Shown: piece by piece, positions 24,734 to 33,528 of the stretch
Numbering within the stretch: position 1 is the stretch's first letter
Layout of the letters: each line of letters starts with the position of its first letter
NCBI GenBank assembly: GCA_937876465.1
Contig: CALEHV010000025.1
Span: 1 to 53,335, forward strand
Direction: 5' to 3'
Length of the DNA stretch: 53,335 nt
Source of the DNA: an uncultured Bacillota bacterium
GTDB taxonomy: Bacteria > Bacillota_I > Bacilli_A > RFN20 > CAG-826
The notes under the pieces: generated by a model
What the model was told of the DNA's origin: nothing
The model's input: the letters and a program-made list of their open reading frames with translations, nothing else
The model's database searches: none
Program-made: the position numbers and the translations under genes

Positions 24734-26452
24734 ATGGTAGAAAAAAACATTCTATTTGAAGACATTCCTCTTAAGGTGCCTTCATATAAGACAATTGAAA
24801 AGAAACTTCTCGCTTTTATTGAACAGCTAAAAGCTGCTAAAGAATTTAAAGAAGGTTTTACGGTTATTAAGAAAATGGATAAATACATGGAAAAACTTGA
24901 AACTCAAATGACAGTTATTTCTATCCGTTATTCTTTAAATACAACTGATCCAGTTATTTCAAAAGCTCAAGACAAGATGGATGAAATGAGCCCACTTCTA
25001 AGCAATCTTATTAATGAATGGAACAAGATTTTAGTGAATGTTCCTTACCGTAAGGAAATTGAAGCAAAATGGACTCCATATTATTTCGTAAGAACCGAGA
25101 ATTCATTGAAATCATTTGATGAAAAAATTATTCCAGAGTTAATTGAAATTAATAAATTAAGTAGCCAATACGATAGAGTTTTAGGCTCTGCTGTAATTGA
25201 ATTTAGAGGTGGAAAATACAACCTTTCTCAAATGGGAAAATTCTCAACTGATAAAGATAGACAAACACGTAAAGAAGCCTCAATCGCAGTAGATCGTTGG
25301 TTTGCCGCTCATGAAGAAGAAATTGGCAATATTTATAGTCAATTAGTTTTACTAAGAGACAAAGCTGCAAAGAAACTTGGATACAAAAATTACATTGAAT
25401 TAGGTTATCTTTCATTAGGCAGAGTTGATTACAATGCAGAAATGGTTGCTGGTTACAGAAAACAAATCGCAGAAGCATGTGTGCCTGTATGTCAAAAACT
25501 TTATAAGAAACAAGCTAAACGTATTGGAATTCCATTTAATAAAATGTATGCATTCGATTACAATTTAAGCTTTATGTCTGGTAATCCAAAGCCAGCAGGA
25601 AATAAAGATTATTTAGTTGAAGCTGCTACCCGTATGTATGATGACATGTCAAAAGAATCAGGTGAATTCTTTAGATTTATGAAAGATCATCACTTGTTAG
25701 ATCTTGAAGCAAGAAGTGGAAAAGCTCCAGGTGGATACATGACATATTTGCCAGAATATCACTATCCATTTATCTTCTCTAACTTCAACGGCACGCAAGG
25801 TGACGTAAATGTATTAACACATGAAGTTGGCCATGCTTTGCAAGGATATTTATCAGGAAAGATCCAACCATCAGACTTCAGAAGCCCAACATTAGAAGCA
25901 TGTGAAATCCACTCTATGAGCATGGAATTCTTTGCTTGGCCGTACATGGATGATTTCTTTGGCAAAGATGCAGACAAGTATAGATTTGCTCACTTAAGTG
26001 ATGCTATCGAATTTTTACCATATGGCATTTCAATTGATGAGTTCCAACATTGGGTTTACGAACATCCAACTGCAACTCATAAAGAAAGATGTGAAATTTG
26101 GAAAGACATCCAAAATAGATATGAACCACATAAGAAATATTTACCAGAATGTGAATGTTTCGGACATGGTGCTGCTTGGATGAGACAATCTCACATTTTT
26201 GGAGTTCCTTTCTACTATATTGATTACACATTAGCACAAGTTTGTGCATTCCAATTCTTGGTTGAAATGAGAAAAGATCAACCAAAAGCTTGGAAGAAAT
26301 ACATTAAGCTTTGCAAGATGGGTGGTAAGTATCCATTTGTTCAATTATTAGCAAAGAATCACATTAGAAATCCGTTTGATAATGGAAACGTCAAGAAGGT
26401 TATTAAACCTCTCGTCAAAATTCTTAATTCATTCGATGACTCTAAATTCTAA
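24734..26452 (+). CDS. pepF: M3-family oligoendopeptidase
   Basis: A 572-residue zinc metallopeptidase of family M3. The active-site motif is VLTHEVGHALQGY (HEXXH, about residue 360), followed by the third ligand region EACEIHSMSMEFF about 27 residues later. It cuts short peptides in the cytoplasm and is close to full length for PepF-type enzymes. The ATG at 24734 is chosen because AAAGGAAA is about 9 nt upstream; the frame could begin at a TTG at 24728, which is less likely. It is followed by a terminator. Confidence 0.9.
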   Translation: MVEKNILFEDIPLKVPSYKTIEKKLLAFIEQLKAAKEFKEGFTVIKKMDKYMEKLETQMTVISIRYSLNTTDPVISKAQDKMDEMSPLLSNLINEWNKILVNVPYRKEIEAKWTPYYFVRTENSLKSFDEKIIPELIEINKLSSQYDRVLGSAVIEFRGGKYNLSQMGKFSTDKDRQTRKEASIAVDRWFAAHEEEIGNIYSQLVLLRDKAAKKLGYKNYIELGYLSLGRVDYNAEMVAGYRKQIAEACVPVCQKLYKKQAKRIGIPFNKMYAFDYNLSFMSGNPKPAGNKDYLVEAATRMYDDMSKESGEFFRFMKDHHLLDLEARSGKAPGGYMTYLPEYHYPFIFSNFNGTQGDVNVLTHEVGHALQGYLSGKIQPSDFRSPTLEACEIHSMSMEFFAWPYMDDFFGKDADKYRFAHLSDAIEFLPYGISIDEFQHWVYEHPTATHKERCEIWKDIQNRYEPHKKYLPECECFGHGAAWMRQSHIFGVPFYYIDYTLAQVCAFQFLVEMRKDQPKAWKKYIKLCKMGGKYPFVQLLAKNHIRNPFDNGNVKKVIKPLVKILNSFDDSKF

Positions 26453-26459
26453 TTAAATT

Positions 26460-26483
26460 AGGTTCCTTAAGGAACCTTTTTTA
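26460..26483 (+). terminator. Terminator after pepF
   Basis: AGGTTCC-TTAA-GGAACCT followed by TTTTTA. Confidence 0.92.
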
Positions 26484-26574
26484 TTTGTAAAACCTATTAT
26501 TTATTTTTATAGTAAAAATATCTAAAATATCATTGAATACGAATTATTTATAATTCAAATGAAAGGAATTTTTA

Positions 26575-27060
26575 ATGGAAGATTATCGTACAAAATGTAT
26601 TGAACTCCTTGAACAACGTGGAGTTACAATCAACGACATTACAGAATGTGCTCGTTTCTTACAAGCAGATTACCATGTCGACTTAAAGAAAGAAGAATTG
26701 CTTGAATCAGTTTTATCAGTTTTGTCAAAACGCGAAGTTCAACACGCAATCATGACAGGTATTGAATTAGATATCTTAGCTGAAAAGAAATTGATGCAAA
26801 ATAAAGACCTTGAAGACATCTTAACAAGAGATGAAGGCTTATATGGTGTTGATGAAGTTTTAGCTTACGGCATTTGTAACCTTTATGGTTCAATCGCTTT
26901 AACAAACTTTGGTTTCATCGATAAAAAGAAATATGGCATTATCGCTTCATTAAATGAACACGGTAAAGGCACAGGTGTTGTTAACACATTTATTGATGAC
27001 ATTGTTGGTGCTATCGCAGCAGCAGCTGCATCAAGATTTGCACATCGTTGGGTTAGATAA
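26575..27060 (+). CDS. Phosphatidylglycerophosphatase A-like protein (PgpA/YutG family)
   Basis: A 161-residue alpha-helical protein resembling the YutG-type PgpA proteins of Firmicutes. Conserved features include RDEGLYGVDEVLAYGICNLYGSIA (residues 82-105), the segment LNEHGKGTGVVNTFIDDIVGAIAAAAA and the end FAHRW. In this family the enzyme removes a phosphate from phosphatidylglycerol phosphate; unlike E. coli PgpA, these versions have few hydrophobic segments, and some members may have another role. GAAAGGAA lies upstream. The next gene begins 2 bp later, so it heads the cdaA-glmM operon. Confidence 0.75.
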   Translation: MEDYRTKCIELLEQRGVTINDITECARFLQADYHVDLKKEELLESVLSVLSKREVQHAIMTGIELDILAEKKLMQNKDLEDILTRDEGLYGVDEVLAYGICNLYGSIALTNFGFIDKKKYGIIASLNEHGKGTGVVNTFIDDIVGAIAAAAASRFAHRWVR

Positions 27061-27062
27061 TT

Positions 27063-27860
27063 ATGTTTGTTTGGGACAACGGACAATACGTTTTAAACAA
27101 TAATCCAATTACTTGGGTTACACTTGCATTAACCGTTGTTTTACTTGTTGCTGCTGGCCTTCTTTTATTTAGATTCTTAAGAAGACAAATGATGGCTATT
27201 TCTTATGGTGTCGAAGCTGGACTACTTTTATTGTCTTGGATATTCGGCCTCAAAGAAATTTGGTTTATTGTATTAGGAGCTTTAGTTGTTAGTGTTATTG
27301 TATTTATTACAGTTAATATTTCTGAGGTTAGGCCTTATTTAAGCAACACATTAGGTGTTGCAGGTGAAAAGAAGCGTGGTAGTGGAAAGGTTTTTGACCG
27401 TCATGCTTTATATGTCAAAATTGATACTGCAGTACAACAATTAAGCAAAACGCGTACAGGTGCAATTATTACATTCGAAAGAAATGTTGAATTAACTGAT
27501 GTTGTTAAATCAGGAACATTGTTAAATTCTCCAATTACTCCTGAACTCTTATTAACAATCTTTTATCCAGGAACAAGACTTCACGATGGTGCAGTCGTTA
27601 TTAGAAAAGATCAAATTCTTGCTGCGAGTGTTTATTACACTCCAACAACAAAACCATTAACTGGTAAATTCGGTTCGAGACACCGTGCAGCTATTGGTAT
27701 TAGTGAAATTACAGACTCAGTAACAGTTGTAGTTTCAGAAGAAACGGGACGTATTTCTTTAGCAGTTGCTGGAGAATTAATTCCTGTTAACGCAGACACC
27801 TTCTTAAGAACATTTGAAGATTATATGTTTGAAGAAGATAATGCTGCAAAGAACGAATAA
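27063..27860 (+). CDS. cdaA: Diadenylate cyclase CdaA (c-di-AMP synthase)
   Basis: A 265-residue protein with two or three N-terminal membrane helices (about 15-95) and a DAC catalytic domain. The catalytic motifs are LHDGAVVI (DGA, about residue 178) and SRHRAAIG (RHR, about 209). It makes c-di-AMP from two ATP and acts in potassium and wall homeostasis. Gene order is pgpA-cdaA-glmM, with gaps of 2 and 5 bp. The usual regulator gene cdaR (ybbR) between cdaA and glmM is missing here. Confidence 0.93.
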   Translation: MFVWDNGQYVLNNNPITWVTLALTVVLLVAAGLLLFRFLRRQMMAISYGVEAGLLLLSWIFGLKEIWFIVLGALVVSVIVFITVNISEVRPYLSNTLGVAGEKKRGSGKVFDRHALYVKIDTAVQQLSKTRTGAIITFERNVELTDVVKSGTLLNSPITPELLLTIFYPGTRLHDGAVVIRKDQILAASVYYTPTTKPLTGKFGSRHRAAIGISEITDSVTVVVSEETGRISLAVAGELIPVNADTFLRTFEDYMFEEDNAAKNE

Positions 27861-27865
27861 ATTTT

Positions 27866-29194
27866 ATGGGAAAATATTTTGGAACAGATGGTTTTCGTGG
27901 CGTTGCAAATCAAGGTTTGACGGCGAATCACGCTTATAAAATTGGCCGATTCATCGGTTATTTTGAGAATGGTCATAAGAATAAAATTCTTATTGCACGC
28001 GATACAAGACTATCTGGCCAAATGCTTGCTGAAAGCTTAGCTGCCGGAATTGTTTCTAGTGGTAGTGATGCTTATAACATTGGTGTTTCTACAACACCTT
28101 CAGTTTCTTACTTAGTAAGAAAATATAACTTCGATTTTGGAGTTATGATTTCTGCTTCCCACAATCCATATTACGATAATGGAATCAAAGTATTTAATCG
28201 TAATGGCGAGAAATTAGAAGAGAATATTGAGTTATTAATCGAAGATTATTTAGATTCTTCTACAGATTCAATTCCTCTTGCAACTAACGATCAATTAGGC
28301 CGTTACCCAGATTGTTCCAAATTTATAAACGACTACATTGATTTCTTATGTGAAAAGGCATCACCATTAGTCAGCGGACTTTCAATTCTTGTTGACTGTG
28401 CGAATGGTGCTTCAAGTGTGATTGCTCCAAAGCTTCTTAAGAAGTTGGGTGTCGATGCAACTATTATCAATAATAGTCCTAATGGAATTAACATTAATGA
28501 TAGATGTGGTTCAACTCATCTTAACAACTTAAAAGAAGAAGTTAAAAAAGCTCAATACGATATTGCATTTGCATTTGATGGAGACGCAGATCGTTGTTTA
28601 GCAATGGATAGTGATGGAAACACAATTGATGGAGATGGAATTCTCTATTCAAAGGCTCTTTACTTAAGAAAGAAAAACGCCTTAAGCAATAACACAATTG
28701 TTGTTACTGTTATGTCCAACTTAGGTCTCAAATTAGCATTCAAAAAAGAGAATATTAATTTAGTTGAAACTAAGGTTGGAGACAAGTATGTTCAAGCCGA
28801 GATGAAGAAAAATAATTATTCACTTGGTGGTGAACAATCTGGTCATATTATCTTTCTAGAAGATATGAATACTGGAGATGGCTTGTTAACAATGGTTAAA
28901 ATCCTTAATATTCTTGCTGAAGAGCACAAATCTTCAAAAGACTTATTAAATGGATTAACCATTCTCCCACAATGCCTCAAAAATATTACTGTTGTGAACA
29001 AGGAAGCAGTCTTATCTCATGAAGGATTTAAGGCTAAAACTGCTGAACTTGAAAAATCATTGAATGGACAAGGAAGAATTCTTGTTCGACCGAGTGGAAC
29101 GGAACCATTAATTAGAGTTATGTGTGAAGCTCCAACTCAAAAACAATGTGAAGATATTTGCAATGCACTTATCTCATACATTGAAGAAATGTAA
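27866..29194 (+). CDS. glmM: Phosphoglucosamine mutase
   Basis: A 442-residue alpha-D-phosphohexomutase. The N-terminal GKYFGTDGFRGVAN, catalytic serine loop MISASHNPYYDNGIK (about residue 100), metal-binding FDGDADRCL (about 240), sugar-binding GGEQSGH and phosphate-binding RPSGTEPLIRVM are all present. It converts glucosamine-6-phosphate to glucosamine-1-phosphate for peptidoglycan precursors, which argues that the organism has a cell wall. It is placed directly after cdaA, as in many Firmicutes, where CdaA and GlmM physically interact. Confidence 0.94.
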   Translation: MGKYFGTDGFRGVANQGLTANHAYKIGRFIGYFENGHKNKILIARDTRLSGQMLAESLAAGIVSSGSDAYNIGVSTTPSVSYLVRKYNFDFGVMISASHNPYYDNGIKVFNRNGEKLEENIELLIEDYLDSSTDSIPLATNDQLGRYPDCSKFINDYIDFLCEKASPLVSGLSILVDCANGASSVIAPKLLKKLGVDATIINNSPNGININDRCGSTHLNNLKEEVKKAQYDIAFAFDGDADRCLAMDSDGNTIDGDGILYSKALYLRKKNALSNNTIVVTVMSNLGLKLAFKKENINLVETKVGDKYVQAEMKKNNYSLGGEQSGHIIFLEDMNTGDGLLTMVKILNILAEEHKSSKDLLNGLTILPQCLKNITVVNKEAVLSHEGFKAKTAELEKSLNGQGRILVRPSGTEPLIRVMCEAPTQKQCEDICNALISYIEEM

Positions 29195-29206
29195 AGGAAA
29201 CAAACT

Positions 29207-29908
29207 ATGAAAAACAAAAACTATTTTACAATCTTAGGTGCATCATTATTTGCCGTTACCTTATCAGGATGTTCACTTGGTGGACTTATTAATGGCGGAA
29301 ACATTACAGGAAGCGATTCACTTCCAAAAACAGCTGAAGAAGCTGCTGCAGAAGTTGAAAAAATGTCTAAAAATGGTGGCTTTGAAGTAACTCTCAGATA
29401 TGATACAGATGATACCGAATCATCAGAATCTTATGAAGTTTCAATGGGTAAAAAAGACAATATCTCATGGCAATTTGATCAAGAGGGAAACGGTACAGCA
29501 GTTGTTGGCGAAACAGAATACTGCGATCTTTATGAATACAGCGCATCAAGCAATGCTTGGACATATGATAAAAGAGTTCAAAAAGACAATTACGATGCAG
29601 CTAAAACATTTGATACTGCATACTTCGGAGTTTTATATTTAGGTCATGAACTTGACGGAGAATATAAGAAAGATGGAACAACAAGCGTTTGTGGTAGAAC
29701 ATGTGATGTTTACAAATATGCAATGAATGTTGTTGTCGTTAAATTGTCATACACGATTGCAGTTGATAGAGAAACAGGACTCACATTAAAGTATCAAATC
29801 TCTGGTGCAACTACAGCAGATAAAGGTGGAGAATCCTTCGAAGCAACATCATTTAAAACAAGTGGTGTTACAGCTCCAGTTCTCCCGGAACCTGTGGTTG
29901 CTGAATAA
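29207..29908 (+). CDS. Lipoprotein of unknown function
   Basis: A 233-residue protein with a type II signal peptide: charged MKNKNY, a hydrophobic stretch and the lipobox LSGC with cysteine at residue 22. The mature part is acidic and beta-rich, with paired cysteines near residues 105 and 160-165 (VCGRTCDVYKYAM), similar to LolA/DUF4412-like lipoproteins that carry hydrophobic molecules, but no family is certain. It is 12 bp after glmM and has AAAGGAAA, so it belongs to that operon. A terminator follows. Confidence 0.75.
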   Translation: MKNKNYFTILGASLFAVTLSGCSLGGLINGGNITGSDSLPKTAEEAAAEVEKMSKNGGFEVTLRYDTDDTESSESYEVSMGKKDNISWQFDQEGNGTAVVGETEYCDLYEYSASSNAWTYDKRVQKDNYDAAKTFDTAYFGVLYLGHELDGEYKKDGTTSVCGRTCDVYKYAMNVVVVKLSYTIAVDRETGLTLKYQISGATTADKGGESFEATSFKTSGVTAPVLPEPVVAE

Positions 29909-29911
29909 TGA

Positions 29912-29945
29912 AAAATAAGACAGGATTAATTCCTGTCTTTTTTAT
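29912..29945 (+). terminator. Terminator after the lipoprotein gene
   Basis: AAGACAGGA-TTAA-TCCTGTCTT followed by TTTTTATTT. It overlaps the final codon of the convergent minus-strand gene. Confidence 0.92.
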
Positions 29946-30391
29946 TTATTAGTTTTTAATTTCTCTAATTTTACAAATCTAACTCCAACAAGCTCGCTTC
30001 TTCTAATAATTGCTTCTGATAAGTTGTCTTTGCTATCTTTTAAACTTGCTTTGATAATTCCATACATATCATGCTTACCGACATAGTGATATTTCTTTAT
30101 ATCAACTATTTCGTATGTTACTTGATATTGAATTCGATCAATCTCGTATATTTCTTTGAATTCTCCAACTTTGTACATGCCTACTCTTCTATATAGAAGA
30201 GGAAAGAAATAATAAATACCTGGTTTATATATGCCAATGAAGTTACCAATTCTTTCAATAATAGCAACTCTTCCTTTTTTAACTTTGATGAATCCAGTTA
30301 AGAAAAAAAGAATTGCACCTAGAGCTAGAATTGCAATCATAATTAAGCCAAATTGTAATGGTGTAAGCGCACCTTCAAAGAGCTTTTGCAT
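29942..30391 (-). CDS. Short SPFH/stomatin-like N-terminal membrane protein
   Basis: A 149-residue protein with one membrane helix (about residues 12-36) followed by the start of a band-7-like domain: VKKGRVAIIERIGNFIGIYKPG (typical of stomatins) and YRRVGMYKVGEF. Normal stomatin-like proteins exceed 250 residues and have a coiled coil; this one ends after roughly half the domain, though the order is intact and the frame open, so it may be a natural mini-version. The ATG at 30391 is preferred over one at 30418: TATATT (30403-30398, minus) ends exactly 6 nt before it, indicating a leaderless mRNA. Confidence 0.65.
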   Translation of the reverse strand: MQKLFEGALTPLQFGLIMIAILALGAILFFLTGFIKVKKGRVAIIERIGNFIGIYKPGIYYFFPLLYRRVGMYKVGEFKEIYEIDRIQYQVTYEIVDIKKYHYVGKHDMYGIIKASLKDSKDNLSEAIIRRSELVGVRFVKLEKLKTNK

Positions 30392-30511
30392 AGATAAAAT
30401 ATAACACATTTTTTGCATTTTTTGTAATGGACGAAATTTAGTTAAAAAACTAAAAAATAACTATTATATATCTTTGTTAAAGAAAATTTGTTATTATAAC
30501 AAAGGTTAAAG

Positions 30512-30967
30512 ATGAAAAAAGGTTTAGCACTTAACAGAATATTCGCAAGTATATACGATAGTATAATCGTTTGTGCTTTATGCTTATTAAGCATAATTCC
30601 TTCTGTTGTAAGTTTTATTAATGTTTTAGTAGACGATAGCACAATAAATTCAGTTGCCTTGTACATCAGTGCATTTTTCGGTGGCGGTATTTCATTAGCT
30701 GTTTTTATCGTTTACTGCGTTTTAGTCCCAGTTTTTTGGAACGGACAAACTTTAGGAAAAAGATTGTTTGGAATTAAGACTGAAAAAATTAACGGCAATC
30801 AAGTAGATATTAAATCTATGTTTCTTAGAACTGTGTTGAGAGGAGTTATCTTCTTTTCAACATTCGGTTTATCTTTAATCATCGATCTTATTACGTTATG
30901 TTCAAAAGAACATTTAACGTTTTATGATATACTTGCATCAACAATTGTAGTTGACGCTAAAAAATAA
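30512..30967 (+). CDS. RDD-family membrane protein
   Basis: A 151-residue protein with three or four membrane helices. RDD features are visible: N-terminal LNRIFASIYDSIIV (the arginine and aspartate positions), QTLGKRLFGIK in the middle, then a helix and a final SKEHLTFYDILAST segment with the second aspartate. RDD proteins are small membrane proteins often linked to ion or sodium-proton exchange, but the function here is unknown. AAAGG is upstream, and deoD starts 13 bp downstream, so it is the first gene of the deoD operon. Confidence 0.8.
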   Translation: MKKGLALNRIFASIYDSIIVCALCLLSIIPSVVSFINVLVDDSTINSVALYISAFFGGGISLAVFIVYCVLVPVFWNGQTLGKRLFGIKTEKINGNQVDIKSMFLRTVLRGVIFFSTFGLSLIIDLITLCSKEHLTFYDILASTIVVDAKK

Positions 30968-30980
30968 AGGAGGGTTTTAA

Positions 30981-31700
30981 ATGCCTACACCACATAATGA
31001 AGCAAAGAAAGGCGAGATCGCAAAAGTCGTTCTTATGCCAGGAGATCCTGCCAGAGCACAATGGATTGCTGATAACTTCTTACATGATGTCAAACTTGTG
31101 AACAAAGTTAGAGGAATGTTCTGCTTTACAGGAAAAACAGAAAATGGAAAAGTTATTTCTGTTATGGCCTCAGGAATGGGACATCCATCAATCGGAATCT
31201 ATTCACATGAATTATTTACAGAATATGATGTTGATGTAATCATTCGTGTCGGAACCTGTGGTTCTTACCAACCAAATATTAATTTAAAAGATGTTTTGGT
31301 TTGCCAAGGAAGCTGCACAGACAGCAACTGGATGAGCCAATACGGTATTAATGGTACATACAGTGCTATCGCATCTTATGATGTTCTTGAAGCAGCTGTT
31401 GAAGTATTAAAGAACAAAAACTTCCCGTACCACGTTGGAAACATTTTCTCAGCAGACGTCTTCTATGATGTAGATAGAGAAATTTGGAAGAAATGGGCAA
31501 GACTTGGAGTATTAGGTGTTGAGATGGAATCATATGCCTTATACACAAATGCAGCATTTTTAGGAAAGAAGGCTTTAACACTCCTTACAGTTACTGATAA
31601 CTTTGTTAAAGAAGGAAAATTAACTGCTGAAGAGAGACAAACAGGCCTTCGCAATATGATTGCAACTGCTATCGAAACAGCAGAAAAATTTATTAAATAA
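30981..31700 (+). CDS. deoD: Purine nucleoside phosphorylase, DeoD type
   Basis: A 239-residue hexameric-type PNP: MPTPHNEAKKGEIAKVVLMPGDP (phosphate loop GDP), GMGHPSIGIYSHEL, RVGTCGSYQ and the base/ribose-site stretch GVEMESYALY are all in family positions. It splits purine nucleosides with phosphate to give base and ribose-1-phosphate. AAAGGAGGG precedes the ATG. The A of its stop codon is the start of the next gene. Together with guanine deaminase and the nucleoside hydrolase it shows active purine salvage. Confidence 0.94.
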   Translation: MPTPHNEAKKGEIAKVVLMPGDPARAQWIADNFLHDVKLVNKVRGMFCFTGKTENGKVISVMASGMGHPSIGIYSHELFTEYDVDVIIRVGTCGSYQPNINLKDVLVCQGSCTDSNWMSQYGINGTYSAIASYDVLEAAVEVLKNKNFPYHVGNIFSADVFYDVDREIWKKWARLGVLGVEMESYALYTNAAFLGKKALTLLTVTDNFVKEGKLTAEERQTGLRNMIATAIETAEKFIK

Positions 31701-32317
31701 TGCTTTACGTTTTTATTGCATTAGCAATATTACTTGTTATTGCTGTTCTTTTCTTTACAATATATCCATTTGTTAAGAAAACAGGATGGAAAAATAATTT
31801 TGTAGAAAAATACGGCAAAAGTGTTTACAAACTCGCAAATCATGAAGATTTTTATCTTATAAATACTTTAGTATTTAAAGGCAGTGACGGAAACACTTTT
31901 CAAATTGATCATTTATTAATAACAGAGAAGTATTTCTTTATTATTAAAGATTATTATTTTGATGGCAAGATTGAAGGAAAGGTTGATGACTCAAACTGGA
32001 TTTATTATTTTGGAAATCCAAATAAACCAAAAAAAGCTTTTGTCGACAACCCATTATTTGCTAATCGCAATAGAATGTCTCAATTAAGCATTTTGACAAA
32101 TATAGATAAATCTATCATGGCTTCCATTATTCTAGTGAACGATGATTGCATTATTTCTAACATCGTAACAAATAATGAAAGCGAATTTATAGTTAAAAGA
32201 AAAGATCTTAAAAAGTTTGTTAAGTCGATGGACAGTAATGAAAACATTGGACGATTAGACCAAGAAGAATTGACTTATACTGTCCACGACTTAGCTAGAA
32301 TGAATTTGAAACCTTAA
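31700..32317 (+). CDS. NERD (nuclease-related) domain membrane protein
   Basis: A 205-residue protein with one N-terminal membrane helix (residues 2-24) and a NERD-like core: LINTLVFKGSDGNTFQIDHL (catalytic-type aspartate), LITEKYFFIIKDYYFDGKI, then W and NP segments. In canonical NERD proteins the last motif is an IExK; here it reads IIKDYYF, so the PD-(D/E)XK-type residues may be incomplete and nuclease activity is uncertain. It starts on the last base of deoD's stop and ends on the first base of the next gene, indicating strict co-translation. Confidence 0.7.
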   Translation: MLYVFIALAILLVIAVLFFTIYPFVKKTGWKNNFVEKYGKSVYKLANHEDFYLINTLVFKGSDGNTFQIDHLLITEKYFFIIKDYYFDGKIEGKVDDSNWIYYFGNPNKPKKAFVDNPLFANRNRMSQLSILTNIDKSIMASIILVNDDCIISNIVTNNESEFIVKRKDLKKFVKSMDSNENIGRLDQEELTYTVHDLARMNLKP

Positions 32318-33354
32318 TGAAAACAATAAGACAACAGGCAAGTGAACTATACAAAAAGAACATAAGTGCAAAATTGGGTTATTCAATTACTTATGCATTT
32401 TTTGTATTGCTCGCACTTTCACTTGCGTGGTTTGTTCCTGAAACATTAATTCTTACAATTCCTTTATTTGTCATTCCGTTAACATATGGCTTACAACTTG
32501 CTTGTGCTGATGTAAATAACGGATTCCCTTATAAGCTAAAAGCTCTATTTATTGGTTTTGGATTATATTTTTCTCCTAAAGGATTTGGCGCTTACAGCAT
32601 TTTAATGGGATTTTTAAAATTCCTTGGAATATTTGTTGGATTTAACGCAATTGCAATTATCGTATTAACCCCTGTTTACACACAAATCGATCCAACATTT
32701 AAGGATTTGATAATGCAAATTTCTTCATCTGCTTCTGTTGAAGCATTTGTGGAAACTTACGATAAATTGGTGGAAACTCAAGCCTTTATAAATATTGAAT
32801 TTATTTCTTCCTCAATTGGAATGTTCTTTGCAACTTACATGCTTTTACATCATGTTATGAGCAATTCAATTAAGGCAGAAATGAGCTTCTACACGCCTAG
32901 TGCCATTAATATGCGAAGTAATATATTACTTCACAAAATAGGTTTCAGAACATTTAGAAGGCAATATTATAAAGATTATTATGCCAATGTTTGGCCAATG
33001 ATTATTCTTTATGTTTTGTTCTTTGTTGGCGGTTGCTTATTTGGATATTTTGTTTTGGCATCTGGGGAAAGACAAGTAGCAGGTTATCAAATTAGATTAA
33101 TAGCTTTTTTATTGGTTTTATTTACAAACATACCTTTATTACCTTATTTCTGCGATGTAATGGAGTGTCTTTATAAAAGACATGCTAAAGATTATGAAAG
33201 AGCATCCGTTAACGGAATCATGGATAATTTAGAAGAACTATTAAAACAAAAAGATCTTTCTGATGAAGAAAGAAGTATGTTGAATGAATTATTAAGGAAA
33301 AAGGAGGAAGAGAAACAAAATACAGACAAAGATAAGCCTGATGATGAAAAATAA
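32317..33354 (+). CDS. Polytopic membrane protein with a charged C-terminal tail, unknown function
   Basis: A 345-residue protein with six or so membrane helices (about residues 20-60, 85-125, 165-185, 220-250, 262-282). The last 55 residues are charged and predicted helical (LEELLKQKDLSDEERSMLNE then a lysine/glutamate-rich end). I recognise no family. It overlaps the NERD gene by one base (TAATG), so the pair probably acts together at the membrane. The transcript runs into the A-tract and hairpin that terminates the opposing tRNA-Gly. Confidence 0.7.
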   Translation: MKTIRQQASELYKKNISAKLGYSITYAFFVLLALSLAWFVPETLILTIPLFVIPLTYGLQLACADVNNGFPYKLKALFIGFGLYFSPKGFGAYSILMGFLKFLGIFVGFNAIAIIVLTPVYTQIDPTFKDLIMQISSSASVEAFVETYDKLVETQAFINIEFISSSIGMFFATYMLLHHVMSNSIKAEMSFYTPSAINMRSNILLHKIGFRTFRRQYYKDYYANVWPMIILYVLFFVGGCLFGYFVLASGERQVAGYQIRLIAFLLVLFTNIPLLPYFCDVMECLYKRHAKDYERASVNGIMDNLEELLKQKDLSDEERSMLNELLRKKEEEKQNTDKDKPDDEK

Positions 33355-33373
33355 AAAAACCGATTTCTCGGTG
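33352..33373 (-). terminator. Terminator of tRNA-Gly(GCC)
   Basis: On the minus strand ACCGA-GAAA-TCGGT is followed by seven T residues. Confidence 0.85.
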
Positions 33374-33383
33374 TAACATACAA

Positions 33384-33457
33384 TGGAGCAGATGACGGGA
33401 ATCGGACCCGCGTAACTACCTTGGCAAGGTAGTGTTCTACCATTGAACTACATCTGC
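33384..33457 (-). tRNA. tRNA-Gly (anticodon GCC)
   Basis: 74 nt including encoded CCA. On the minus strand the acceptor GCAGATG pairs with CATCTGC; anticodon stem CTACC/GGTAG with loop TTGCCAA; T-arm GTCCGATTC. Divergent from gltX. Confidence 0.93.
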
Positions 33458-33528
33458 ATCTTAATCAACGCTTTATTATTATAGATAATGCTGTATAATG
33501 TTTCAAGTAAAAAATTAAAGAAGAAATT

